From contig NZ_CP048289.1 of NCBI RefSeq assembly GCF_014084105.1, positions 6,953,922-7,017,921 on the forward strand: a stretch of DNA of 64,000 nucleotides, given 5' to 3'. A program made the translations under genes and the position numbers. Positions 1 to 8,519 of the stretch are shown here, piece by piece; the stretch's first letter is position 1, and each line of letters opens with the position of its first letter. The stretch comes from Streptacidiphilus sp. P02-A3a. Lineage in GTDB: Bacteria > Actinomycetota > Actinomycetes > Streptomycetales > Streptomycetaceae. The notes under the pieces were generated by a model that was given only the letters and a program-made list of their open reading frames with translations, ran no database searches and had not been told where the DNA came from.

Positions 1-2250
1 GGGTGGGCGGGCGATGAAGCGGAAGTCCTGGGTTTCCCCGATATTGCCGCCCACGCCGATCGCCGTCACCGTCAGGGTGTTCGTCTGCTCGGTCGGCTTG
101 ACCGAGATCGACGCGCTGTACGGGCTGGACGTGGGCGCCGGAACGCTGATCGGGTTGCCCCCGTTGAGCTGGTACTCGTAGCCGGTCGGGACACTGGTGT
201 CGGTGTCGGTGTCGGTGATGGTGAACCCGGCGGCGGTGCCGTCGGTGCACAGTGCGTCGGTGCTGTCGGTGCTCAGGTCGCTGCACTGGCTGGTGCTGGA
301 GGTGACGGCGGCGATGGTCGGTGCGCCGGGGGCAGTGGGGTCGTAGGAGAAGTGGCAGGTCACCGACTGCTTGCTGGCGAGCTTCTGGTCAGTGACGGTG
401 AGGTACCAGGCGAACTCGGTCCTCGCGGTGAGGGCCTGGAAGGGGCCGGTGGCGCTGGTGTGGGAGTAGAAGGCCTCGGCGGTGGTGCCGCTGGTGGCGT
501 TGACGGCCTGGGTGTAGGTGGCGTTGCTGGTGAGGTTCTTCAGGGTGAAGTCGGCGGTCAGCGGACTGATGGTGCCGTCGGGGTCGGAGACCGCGGCGCG
601 CAGGGCCACGTCGCCCAGGCCGAGGACGGTCGGGCTACCGGCGGTGCAGTCGGTCGTGGGGCTGGTGGTGAGGGCAGTGGGGGTGATGGGGGCGTGGTCG
701 TAGGTGGTGGTGATGGTGGCCTGCTTGGAGAACTGCTTCCAGGCGAGGTCGTTGCTCTCGTCGTCGGCACGCAGCCCGAAGGTGGCGTTGGACCAGTGGC
801 CGTTGGCGGCGGCCTGCATGGTGGGCTGGATGTTGTAGGTGACGTCGCCGGGTCCGCAGGAGGTGGACCAGCCGTTGGCGACGTCGTCCGAGCCGAGTTT
901 GCTGATCCAGGCGGGCTGGTTGTTCCAGGTCGTACCGGAGCTGATGCTCCCGGTCTGGTAGAGGTCGACGGGTTCGGCGGTGCAGGAGGCCGACCAGTTC
1001 TCGTAGAACGAGATGCTGGAGGACAGGACAGTGGCGTTCCAGACACCGCTGTGGACGCTGGTCTGGAAGAAGGAGCGGTTGGTGGAGACGTCCGAGGTCC
1101 AGTTGGTGTAGCCGACGTGCAGCGGTCCCGGCGTGGCTGCCGCGGGGTCGTAGAAGGAGGTCGAGGGCCACTCGCTGTCCACGGTCGCCCAAGCCTGGAC
1201 GGTGTCGGTCTGTCCGGTGGGCACGAAGGTCGGGTCGATGTAGACCGGGTACACCGTGTCCTTCCCGCGCAGCACGGCGGTGGCGGCGGTCAGGTCGACC
1301 CGGCCGCCGCGGTAGGAGGCCCTGAGGCTGGCGTGGTGTGCGCCCGCACCCGGTCCGGTGGTGTCGGAGGCGACCGGGGTTCCGGTGTGGGCGTCGACGC
1401 TCTGACCGGTGGCCGGAGCGTTCGCCAACGGGGTCTTCGCGGCGAGCCGGGCGGAGTCCCACATCGTCGGCGCGGTCGCGGCGAACAGCGTCCGGCCGTG
1501 CGCGTCCTTGCCGGTGATGTCACCGGCCGCGTCGCTGGCCAGCGTCACTCCGCTGGTCTGTGTACCCAGGGCGAGGTCGGCGAGGGCGGGGTTGGCGGCG
1601 GCCTGGGCGTCCTTGACGACCAGGACCTCGCTGAACCCACCGCTGTCCTGCGCGGTGACGGCCAGGTCCACCCCCGGCAGCACGCTGCGGTAGGTGGCGG
1701 TCGCGCCGGACACAGTCGGGGTGCCCAGCCGGAAACCCGCGGGCAGGGACAGCGCGAGCCCGCCGTCGCCGGAGTGCATCGTTGCCAACGGCGCGTTGTT
1801 GTCGCCGCCGGACAGGCTCAGGGGGCTGGTGCTGCTCTTCGGGGAGAGGGTGCCGTCGGGGTTGCGGACCAGGGTCGCGTCCAGGTTCTGCCACTGACCG
1901 TGGACCAGCTTGCGCACCGGGGCCAGGTCCTGCGTCAGGGTCAGCGTCCCGTTCGGGTTGGCCGTCAGGGTCGATGTCGACGTCGTCTCCGCCGTCGCCA
2001 GTACTGGCTTCCCTGTCTGTCGCGCCCGCACCATCGCCTGGTCTTCACCGAGCCTGGACGAGGACGCGGACGAGGACGTGCCGGATGCCGTGGTCGCTGG
2101 TGCGGGTGCCTGTCCGGGAGCGGTGGCAGCGGCGGCGGGCACTGTGCCGACGAGGGCGGGCGCCAGCAGCGCCGAGGCTATGACCACGGCTCCTGCCCGC
2201 GCGGCGAGGCGTCGCGCTCTCGAACCGTACGCGGAATGCGGATTCTTCAT
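1..2250 (-). CDS. Giant secreted surface protein, paralogue 1 (3' end outside window)
   Basis: The open frame runs from the ATG at 2250 leftward off the window edge, so about 750 N-terminal residues are visible. Residues 1-45 form a Sec-type signal peptide: basic start, hydrophobic ASALLAPAL core, then AAA sites, followed by a Ser/Ala-rich linker. Residues about 345-510 resemble the DNRLRE-type module (paired aromatic, WNNQPAW and YNIQ segments) found in actinobacterial surface proteins, followed by Fn3-like strands. The protein matches the next gene almost residue for residue in this part. It is probably exported and wall-associated or released, acting as a scaffold or adhesin; no catalytic motif is visible. 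A weak Shine-Dalgarno precedes the ATG, and a conserved upstream block lies at 2410-2480. The C-terminal half, presumably LamG/lectin modules as in the paralogue, cannot be seen. Confidence 0.85.
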   Translation of the reverse strand, partial: MKNPHSAYGSRARRLAARAGAVVIASALLAPALVGTVPAAAATAPGQAPAPATTASGTSSSASSSRLGEDQAMVRARQTGKPVLATAETTSTSTLTANPNGTLTLTQDLAPVRKLVHGQWQNLDATLVRNPDGTLSPKSSTSPLSLSGGDNNAPLATMHSGDGGLALSLPAGFRLGTPTVSGATATYRSVLPGVDLAVTAQDSGGFSEVLVVKDAQAAANPALADLALGTQTSGVTLASDAAGDITGKDAHGRTLFAATAPTMWDSARLAAKTPLANAPATGQSVDAHTGTPVASDTTGPGAGAHHASLRASYRGGRVDLTAATAVLRGKDTVYPVYIDPTFVPTGQTDTVQAWATVDSEWPSTSFYDPAAATPGPLHVGYTNWTSDVSTNRSFFQTSVHSGVWNATVLSSSISFYENWSASCTAEPVDLYQTGSISSGTTWNNQPAWISKLGSDDVANGWSTSCGPGDVTYNIQPTMQAAANGHWSNATFGLRADDESNDLAWKQFSKQATITTTYDHAPITPTALTTSPTTDCTAGSPTVLGLGDVALRAAVSDPDGTISPLTADFTLKNLTSNATYTQAVNATSGTTAEAFYSHTSATGPFQALTARTEFAWYLTVTDQKLASKQSVTCHFSYDPTAPGAPTIAAVTSSTSQCSDLSTDSTDALCTDGTAAGFTITDTDTDTSVPTGYEYQLNGGNPISVPAPTSSPYSASISVKPTEQTNTLTVTAIGVGGNIGETQDFRFIARPP

Positions 2251-2409
2251 GAGTTGTCTGCCTACCGGAGAGCCGAGGGAAGTAAGTGTGCGACGCACTT
2301 GCGGCGCTGGCGCCCCGTCAAGAGGAACTGTTCACCGAGTAGCGCACCAACCGTCGTCGCCCACCTGCAAGAACGCACTCGGACAGTGTGCGTCACGCGA
2401 CAGCGACCC

Positions 2410-2480
2410 GATGTCCGAATCATCCTCATCTTGATCCATTAGCGGAGTCACCAAGTCCGCTTTCACGCCCTACTCTTACC
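2410..2480 (-). promoter_or_regulatory. Conserved 71-nt upstream block, copy A
   Basis: Read on the minus strand it begins GGTAAGAG, has a small inverted repeat GCGGA-N9-TCCGC, then TAATGGATCAAGAT, and ends CGGACATC, 160 nt before the ATG at 2250. Near-identical blocks with the same spacing occur at 7713-7782 and 15337-15407. Conservation in an otherwise divergent intergenic region suggests a promoter or regulator site. I cannot assign -35/-10 boxes or a sigma factor with confidence. Confidence 0.6.
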
Positions 2481-2513
2481 CTCGCGGCCCTCAGGGCCCG
2501 CTGCTTCTCGGGT

Positions 2514-2558
2514 GGAGGGCGGGACCGGCGACGTGAGTGGTCGACCGGCCCGCCCTCC
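2514..2558 (-). terminator. Terminator hairpin after the paralogue-2 gene
   Basis: GGAGGGCGGG-A-CCGG pairs with CCGG-CCCGCCCTCC, a 14-bp GC stem with one bulged A and a 16-nt loop. It starts 15 nt past the stop codon of the minus-strand gene ending at 2573. There is no T-run, as is usual in streptomycetes. Confidence 0.75.
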
Positions 2559-2572
2559 GGGGTGACCAGGGG

Positions 2573-5500
2573 TCAGGAACTCGTGTAGAGCGCCGTGACC
2601 GCGGCCTGGCCGAAGGCGGTGGGGTAGACCCGCACGTCGCTGACGCTGCCGTTGACCTGGCAGTAGGGGGTGGTGGAGCCCGCCGCCTCGATGGCGCCGA
2701 TGGTGAGGGCCCCGCCGGGGTTGTACTGCGGGGCGGTGTTGGTGGTGGTACCGGCCAGCACGCCGTTGACGTAGAGCGCCTGGCTGCCGTTGGCCGCGTC
2801 GTAGGTCCCGACCAGGTGGGTCCAGGTGCCCGCGGTTGCCTTGGCGTCGACGGTGGGGAAGGTGGTGGCGGCGGTGTCGGTGGTGGTGGTCTGGAAGATC
2901 CATCCTCCGTTGCTGGGGTTCATACCGAGGTAGAAGGACTGGTGGTTGACGGTCCCCTGGCCGACGGCGATCTGGGTGTTGGTCAGGTTGTTGAGCTTGA
3001 CCCAGGCGGAGACGGTGTAGCTGCCGGTGGTGACCACCGCGGGGGCGTTCGTGCGGATGATTCCGTCGGTGCCGTCGAACACGGCGGCCCCGTTGGCGTT
3101 GTTGGAGTGGTCCGGGCCGTAGCTGACGCCGCCGACGGCGGTGCCGGGGTTGGTGGAGGCAGTGTCGGTGGCGTTGCCTGCGGCGGTGAGCTGCCAGCGG
3201 TCGGATCCGGCGTAGTCGGTGTGGCTGGCCCACAGCACGTTGCCGTAGGCGTCGTAGATGACCAGGTTGCCGTCGGGCTGGAACAGCATGGCGTCACCGG
3301 CGTGGCCGCTGGTCCCGGTGGCACCGAGGGAACCGGTGTTGCCGAGTGCGGCGTCAGCGGCGTCGTCATAGCTGACCAGGTTGCCATCGCTCTGCAGCGT
3401 CAGTACCGCGTTGGGGTAGCCGGTCTTGCCCATCGTGTACAGGGGGGTGCCGGCCAGGTCCACGGTCAGCAGGCCCGCGTTGAACGTCATGGTGTCGGCG
3501 CCCAGGTTCCACTGGCTGCCGCTGGGGTAGGTACGGCCGTTCGACGGGAACAGGGTGGCGGTGGCGTTGGCGGCGTCGGTACCGGCCGCGAGCACCTGGG
3601 CCGGAGTCAGCGTCTGGTTCCACGTCTGGATCTGCGACACGTCGCCGTTGAAGTACGCGTTGCGGGCACCGTTGAGCAGGTCCTCGCCGACCTGGAAGTC
3701 ACCGGTGAAGCCGGTGACCGCGGTGTGGGTCGCCTGCCCGTCGGGGACACCGTTGATGTAGAGCGTCATCTCGCCGGTCGAGGCGCTGTAGGTCGCCGTC
3801 AGGTGGGTCCACAGGCCCAGGTGGACGGGGATGTTGCTCTCCGCGCAGTCGGCGTTCCACGGACCGGTGTCGGTCTTGGCCAGGCAGAAGTTCCAGCCGG
3901 TGGCGCTGGCCAACAGCGCGAAGCCGGAGTCCTTCGACCCGTCCTGCGACAGGACCGCGTCGTCGGCCGCGACCACGGTCCTGGGGTCGGCCCACACCGA
4001 GACGGTGAAGTTCTGCGAGGTGGTGACCGCCGGAGCGGAGGCGTGCAGGGAGCCGCTGCTCCCGTCCAGGGACACGTCGGGGGCGAACAGGTCCTTGGTG
4101 TACCAGACCGCGCCGCCGGCGGAGCCGGTCAGCGGGAGCGCGGTGCCGTTGGTGGTGTCGGCGGCCGTGGCGACCGCGTCCGCACCGGCGTCGTTGAGGG
4201 GCCAGTTGTGGGTCTCGGTGCTGAGGGCCTGGCTGCTCTGGGTGGTCCAGGTGGCGGTGGTCCCGTTGAGGGTCATCAGGTGAGCGGTGACAGCGCCGGT
4301 CGCGCCGACGGTCCACAGGTCGGGCGTGCCGTCGCCGTTGATGTCGGCTGCCTTGAGGGTGGGCGCGGTGGTGGCGTCCCAGCCGGTGGTGGCGGCCTCG
4401 ACCAGGCCGGTGGCGCTGGTGTCGACCGCCCCGTTGTTGCTGAGGTTGTCGGTCTCCAGGGTGTTGAGGACGCCGGGGGTGAGGTACCAGAGCTGACCCG
4501 CGGAGGGGTCGGTGCTGCTGGTGCCGGTGTCCCGGGCGAAGACCTCGGGCAGGCCGCCGGTGAGGGTGCTGGAGACGGTCCAGCCGTTCCAGCCGTTGGT
4601 GCAGGCGGTGTTGCTGTTCGCGGCGTTCTGGGCGAGGCAGTACGGGTTGTAGTCGGTCAGGTCGACCGCGGCGTCAGCGCCCGGGTAGCTGCCCACTCCG
4701 TCGTTGGACTGCTCGTCGTAGAGGGAGCCGCCCAGGACCATGAGCAGGTCGGGGTAGCCAGTGACGGTGTTGCCGTTGACGGTGTTGTAGAGGCTGCCGC
4801 CGTTGGCGACGGAGGTGGCGTACGACGGGGTCGTGGTGGTGGTCCCGTCGGGGTTGGTGGTGGTGGCGTTGATCGTGAAGACGCCGGTGGCGTTGGTGAC
4901 GGGAAGGGCAGCGACGGGGTTGAGGGTGCTGCCGTCCCCCTGGCCGCGCAGGATCTCGCCGCTGACGGCGCCGGTGCCGGTGTTGTAGCCGTAGTCGAGG
5001 ACATCGTTGAAGCCGACGCCGGTGGAGAAGTGGCCGGTGATGGCCTGGGTGCCGGTGAAGGACGTGGGGGTCTCGGTGGTGGAGACGCCGTTGCCGTCGA
5101 TGCCGACATTCCGAGCGGTCGTGTTGAGCTGACCGGATCCGCTGGTGGTGGCCTGCCACAGACCGGCGGGCAGGGTGTTCTGTCCCCCGACGGTGAGCAG
5201 GTCGGCGTGGCCGTCGCCGGTCATGTCGTCACTGGCGGCCGTCGCCGGGGCCTTCGCGATGAACGCGACGGACTCCACGTCTCCGACGTTGCCACCCGCG
5301 CCGAGCGCGGTCACGCTCAGGATGTTCGTCTGCTCGGTCGGCTTCACGTAGATCGTCGCCGTGTAGGGGCTGGCCGAGGCGACGGTCGCGGTGGCCGGCG
5401 CGGCACCGTTCAGCTGGTACGCGTAGTTGGTGACACCCCCGGAGCTGTTGGTGTTGGTGTCGGTGATGGTGAAGGCGGTGGTGGTGCCGATGGTGCACAG

Positions 5501-7492
5501 TGCGTCGATGCTGTCGGTGCCGAGGTCGTCGCACTGGCTGGTGCTGGAGGTGACGGGGGTGATGGTGGGGGCGCCGGGGGCGGTGGGGTCGTAGGAGAAG
5601 TGGCAGGCGGTGCTGGGCTTGCTGGTGAGCTTCTGGTCGGTGACGGTCAGGGACCAGGCGAACTCGGTTTTGGCGGTGAGGGCTTGGAAGGGGCCGCTGG
5701 TGCTGGTGTGCGAGAACGCGGCCTCGGCGGTGGTGCCGCTGGTGGCGTTGACGGCCTGGGTGTAGGTGGCGTTGCTGGTGAGGTTCTTCAGCGTGAAGTC
5801 GGCGGTCAGCGGGCTGGTGGTGCCGTCGGGGTCGGAGACGGCGGCGCGCAGGTCGACGTCGCCCAGGCCGAGGATGGTGGGGTTGGTGGCGGTGCAGGTG
5901 GTGCCCGGGCTGGTGGTCAGCACGGTGGGGATGTTGGGGGTGTGGTCGTAGGTGGTGGTGATGGTGGCCTGCTTGGAGAACTGCTTCCAGGCGAGGTCGT
6001 TGCTCTCGTCGTCGGCGCGCAGCCCGAAGGTGGCGTTGGACCAGTGGCCGTTGGCGGCGGCCTGCATGGTGGGCTGGATGTTGTAGGTGACGTCGCCGGG
6101 TCCGCAGGAGGTGGACCAGCCGTTGGCGACGTTGTCCGAGCCGAGCTTGCTGATCCAGGCGGGCTGGTTGTTCCAGGTGGTGCCGGAGTTGATGGTGCCG
6201 GTCTGGTAGAGGTCGACCGGTTCGGCGGTGCAGGAGGCGGACCAGTTCTCGTAGAACGAGATGGTGGAGGTCAGCACGGTGGCGTCCCAGACGGCGCTGT
6301 GGACGCTGGTCTGGAGGAAGGACCGGTTGGTGGAGACGTCCGAGGTCCAGTTGGTGTAGCCGACGTGCAGGGGGCCGGGGGTGGCGGCGGCGGGGTCGTA
6401 GAAGGCGGTGCTGGGCCATTCACTGTCCACGGTGGCCCAAGCCTGGACGGTGTCGGACTGGCCGCTGGGAGTGAAGTTCGGGTCGATGTAGACCGGGTAG
6501 ACCGTGTCCTTGCCGCGCAGCACGTTCGCGTCGGCGGTCAGGGTGATGCGGCCGGTGCGGTAGGCGGCCTTGAGGCTCGCGTGGTGGGCACTGGTCCCGG
6601 GACCGGCGGTGGTGGAGGCGATGGGGTTGCCGGAGTGGGCCTGCACGCTCTGGCCGGTGGCCAGGGACCTGACTCGGGCGGTGTCGGTGCTGGGCTGGGC
6701 GGAGTCCCACATGGTGGGGGCAGTGGCGGCGAACAGGGTGCGGCCGTGGGTGTCACGGCCGGTGATGTCGCCGGCCGCGTCGCCGGCGAGCGTGACCCCA
6801 CTGGCCCGCGCGCCCAGCGCGAGGGTGGCCAGGGCGGGGTTGGCGGCGGCTCGGGCGCTGTCGACGACCAGGACCTCGCTGAACCCGCCGCTGTCCTCCG
6901 CGGTGACCACCAGGTCCACGCCCGGCAGCACGCCGTGGTACGTCTCGGTGGCGCCGGAGACCGTGGGTGTGCCGAGTGCGAAGCCGGTCGGCAGCGACAG
7001 GGCGAGCTCGCCGTCGCCGGAGCGCATGGTCGCCAGCGGTGCGCTGCTGTTGCCGCCGGAGAGGGTCAGCGGGCTGGAGCTGACCTTGGGCGACCAGGTT
7101 CCGTCCGCGTTGCGGACCAGGGTCGCGTCCAGGTTCTGCCACTGGCCGTGGACCAGCTTGCGCACCGGGGCCAGGTTCTGCGTCAGCGTGAGCGTTCCGT
7201 CCGGGTTCGCCGTCAACGTCGACGTCGACGTCGTCTCCGCTGCCGCCACCACCGGCTTGCCCGTCTGCCGCGCGAGCGACGACGCCGCATCCGCGCTCAA
7301 GGGCGAGGGCGAGGGCGAGGGCGACGCGGACGAGGAGGCGGATGCGAGGGGGGCCGGATGCGGTGTGGCGGCGGCTGCGGGCACCGTGGCGCCGAGCACC
7401 GGCGCCAGCAGCGCCGAGGCTATACCCGCGGCACCGGCCCGCACGGCGGACCGCCGCGCACTGAGGCCCTGCCGGGAACGTGGAATTCTCAT
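2573..7492 (-). CDS. Giant secreted LamG/FG-GAP/bulb-lectin surface protein, paralogue 2
   Basis: 1639 residues from the ATG at 7492 (MRIPRSRQGL). The frame opens 25 codons earlier, but those residues lack signal-peptide character. Modules in order: signal peptide 1-43; SPSPSPSP linker; conserved N-terminal region; DNRLRE-like module about 347-515; Fn3-like strands to about 750; FG-GAP/VCBS-like repeats (DMTGDGHADL near 757, DINGDGTPDL near 1050); LamG/concanavalin fold about 1134-1297 (GLWTHLTATY, YINGV); bulb-type lectin repeats about 1317-1427 (LQSDGNLV, FQPDGNLVIYD); second LamG 1467-1639 (GTWTHLVGTY, LYVNGV). The lectin and LamG folds point to glycan binding outside the cell; no enzyme active site is evident. 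It follows the RHS gene region and precedes its truncated paralogue, with its own terminator. Such proteins often neighbour RHS genes in streptomycetes; joint function is inference. Confidence 0.9.
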   Translation of the reverse strand: MRIPRSRQGLSARRSAVRAGAAGIASALLAPVLGATVPAAAATPHPAPLASASSSASPSPSPSPLSADAASSLARQTGKPVVAAAETTSTSTLTANPDGTLTLTQNLAPVRKLVHGQWQNLDATLVRNADGTWSPKVSSSPLTLSGGNSSAPLATMRSGDGELALSLPTGFALGTPTVSGATETYHGVLPGVDLVVTAEDSGGFSEVLVVDSARAAANPALATLALGARASGVTLAGDAAGDITGRDTHGRTLFAATAPTMWDSAQPSTDTARVRSLATGQSVQAHSGNPIASTTAGPGTSAHHASLKAAYRTGRITLTADANVLRGKDTVYPVYIDPNFTPSGQSDTVQAWATVDSEWPSTAFYDPAAATPGPLHVGYTNWTSDVSTNRSFLQTSVHSAVWDATVLTSTISFYENWSASCTAEPVDLYQTGTINSGTTWNNQPAWISKLGSDNVANGWSTSCGPGDVTYNIQPTMQAAANGHWSNATFGLRADDESNDLAWKQFSKQATITTTYDHTPNIPTVLTTSPGTTCTATNPTILGLGDVDLRAAVSDPDGTTSPLTADFTLKNLTSNATYTQAVNATSGTTAEAAFSHTSTSGPFQALTAKTEFAWSLTVTDQKLTSKPSTACHFSYDPTAPGAPTITPVTSSTSQCDDLGTDSIDALCTIGTTTAFTITDTNTNSSGGVTNYAYQLNGAAPATATVASASPYTATIYVKPTEQTNILSVTALGAGGNVGDVESVAFIAKAPATAASDDMTGDGHADLLTVGGQNTLPAGLWQATTSGSGQLNTTARNVGIDGNGVSTTETPTSFTGTQAITGHFSTGVGFNDVLDYGYNTGTGAVSGEILRGQGDGSTLNPVAALPVTNATGVFTINATTTNPDGTTTTTPSYATSVANGGSLYNTVNGNTVTGYPDLLMVLGGSLYDEQSNDGVGSYPGADAAVDLTDYNPYCLAQNAANSNTACTNGWNGWTVSSTLTGGLPEVFARDTGTSSTDPSAGQLWYLTPGVLNTLETDNLSNNGAVDTSATGLVEAATTGWDATTAPTLKAADINGDGTPDLWTVGATGAVTAHLMTLNGTTATWTTQSSQALSTETHNWPLNDAGADAVATAADTTNGTALPLTGSAGGAVWYTKDLFAPDVSLDGSSGSLHASAPAVTTSQNFTVSVWADPRTVVAADDAVLSQDGSKDSGFALLASATGWNFCLAKTDTGPWNADCAESNIPVHLGLWTHLTATYSASTGEMTLYINGVPDGQATHTAVTGFTGDFQVGEDLLNGARNAYFNGDVSQIQTWNQTLTPAQVLAAGTDAANATATLFPSNGRTYPSGSQWNLGADTMTFNAGLLTVDLAGTPLYTMGKTGYPNAVLTLQSDGNLVSYDDAADAALGNTGSLGATGTSGHAGDAMLFQPDGNLVIYDAYGNVLWASHTDYAGSDRWQLTAAGNATDTASTNPGTAVGGVSYGPDHSNNANGAAVFDGTDGIIRTNAPAVVTTGSYTVSAWVKLNNLTNTQIAVGQGTVNHQSFYLGMNPSNGGWIFQTTTTDTAATTFPTVDAKATAGTWTHLVGTYDAANGSQALYVNGVLAGTTTNTAPQYNPGGALTIGAIEAAGSTTPYCQVNGSVSDVRVYPTAFGQAAVTALYTSS

Positions 7493-7712
7493 CAACTGAC
7501 TGCCTGTCGGATGTCCGGATCCAATATGAATGCGCGACGTACTGCCGCAGCACCAGATCCACACCAAAAGGCAGTTCTTACTGAGCAGCGTGCGAAGCGC
7601 CGCTGGCGACGGCTGCCATGCCGACGCATGGATTCGGACTGCCGGTAGGCAGCTGGAACCCCGCCTTCCTGCAAGAACACTCGCGACCAGCGCGAGCGAC
7701 GTTACCGCGACC

Positions 7713-7782
7713 GATGTCCAGTTCCTCCCCCGTTGATCACTTTACGGAGCCAAGCCCTCCGCTTTCTTACGTGACTTTTACC
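7713..7782 (-). promoter_or_regulatory. Conserved 71-nt upstream block, copy B
   Basis: Same architecture as copies A and C: GGTAAAAG, GAAAGCGGAG-N7-CTCCG, TGATCAA, then GGACATC, here 221 nt upstream of the ATG at 7492. Near the start codon a second shared stretch, GACAGGCAGTCAG, is also found before the decayed start near 15636. Confidence 0.6.
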
Positions 7783-7807
7783 GACGGAGGAGCGGCCCGG
7801 GGAACGA

Positions 7808-7843
7808 CACTGGGGCTGCCGCAGAGATGCGGCAGCCCCAGTG
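7808..7843. terminator. Perfect 15-bp hairpin
   Basis: CACTGGGGCTGCCGC and its exact inverse complement are separated by a 6-nt loop. It lies between the end of the small membrane-protein gene (stop at 7939) and the promoter of the giant surface-protein gene, so it most likely ends the minus-strand transcript of the former. Confidence 0.8.
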
Positions 7844-7938
7844 GGCCTGGATGCCCAGGGCGACGACGCCGTCAGCCAATCGACCGAGGGGGCACTCGCC
7901 AGCGTCGCCAGGTTGAATCGTGGTACCCGGGCGCGGTC

Positions 7939-8325
7939 TCAGATGAACTCCAGGCCGTACGCGACGACGCCGACGACGACCATCAGGGCCACTGCCCTGA
8001 GGCCGATCTTCTTCTGGACGGCCGTATCGATTTCCACACCGGCGGGTACGCCCCTGATGGATGCCGACATGAGGATCCCGGCGGCGCACAGGCACAGCAT
8101 GGCGTCGGCGTACAGCACCAGGCTGTGACGCATGGCTTCGTGCTTCGCCGAGCCGAAGGCCAACGCCACCAGGAATCCCACCGCAGAGGCCCCGAAGAGT
8201 CCGATGCGATTCTTGATGCCGATGGACGGGTGCCGGAATGTGAAGGGGAAGGCGACGGCCAGGAAAGCGGCGGCGAGCACCAACCAGGAAATGGAAACTG
8301 AGTCGACAGGACTGGCGAGGTACAT
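7939..8325 (-). CDS. Small four-helix membrane protein, candidate RHS immunity protein
   Basis: 128 residues from the ATG at 8325; a TTG at 8373 would add 16 polar residues and neither start has a strong ribosome site. Four hydrophobic segments are visible: about 10-28 (ISWLVLAAAFLAVAF), 40-57 (IGLFGASAVGFLVALAF), 68-88 (LYADAMLCLCAAGILM) and the last 20 residues (VALMVVVGVVAYGLEFI). I do not recognise a family. It is the next minus-strand gene after the RHS gene, the usual place for an immunity gene in polymorphic-toxin loci, and a membrane immunity protein would suit a toxin tip that acts at the membrane. A hairpin at 8467-8502 lies between the two genes, so it may have its own promoter. 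Function is inference. Confidence 0.65.
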   Translation of the reverse strand: MYLASPVDSVSISWLVLAAAFLAVAFPFTFRHPSIGIKNRIGLFGASAVGFLVALAFGSAKHEAMRHSLVLYADAMLCLCAAGILMSASIRGVPAGVEIDTAVQKKIGLRAVALMVVVGVVAYGLEFI

Positions 8326-8466
8326 ATTGGTCCATGGGGGTGTTCGATTTCGAGGCGCCGTGGGCTGTATCAAGCCAATCGCTCGACCGAAACCACGGAT
8401 TTAGAGATTCTGATATTGTAACACGGCTCGCCCGAAGCGGGGGTAAGAATGAATGCGGTCGATGGA

Positions 8467-8502
8467 GCGGTGGTGCACTGAGCAGGCCCAGTGCACCACC
8501 GC
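8467..8502 (-). terminator. Terminator hairpin after the RHS gene
   Basis: GCGGTGGTGCACTG pairs perfectly (14 bp) with CAGTGCACCACCGC around an 8-nt loop, beginning 17 nt past the RHS stop codon. Confidence 0.8.
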
Positions 8503-8519
8503 CGGGTTTACTCGCGTTG

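Noticed and set aside
352-2442. Long plus-strand open frames opposite the surface-protein genes (also 2537-7648) and opposite the RHS gene (8988-13862)
   Set aside because: Their translations are Gly/Val/Arg-rich low-complexity products of third-position GC bias on the opposite strand; the minus-strand frames carry the domains.
7300-7335. Short tandem GAGGGC repeats as a regulatory repeat
   Set aside because: They encode the Ser-Pro linker after the signal peptide of the surface protein.
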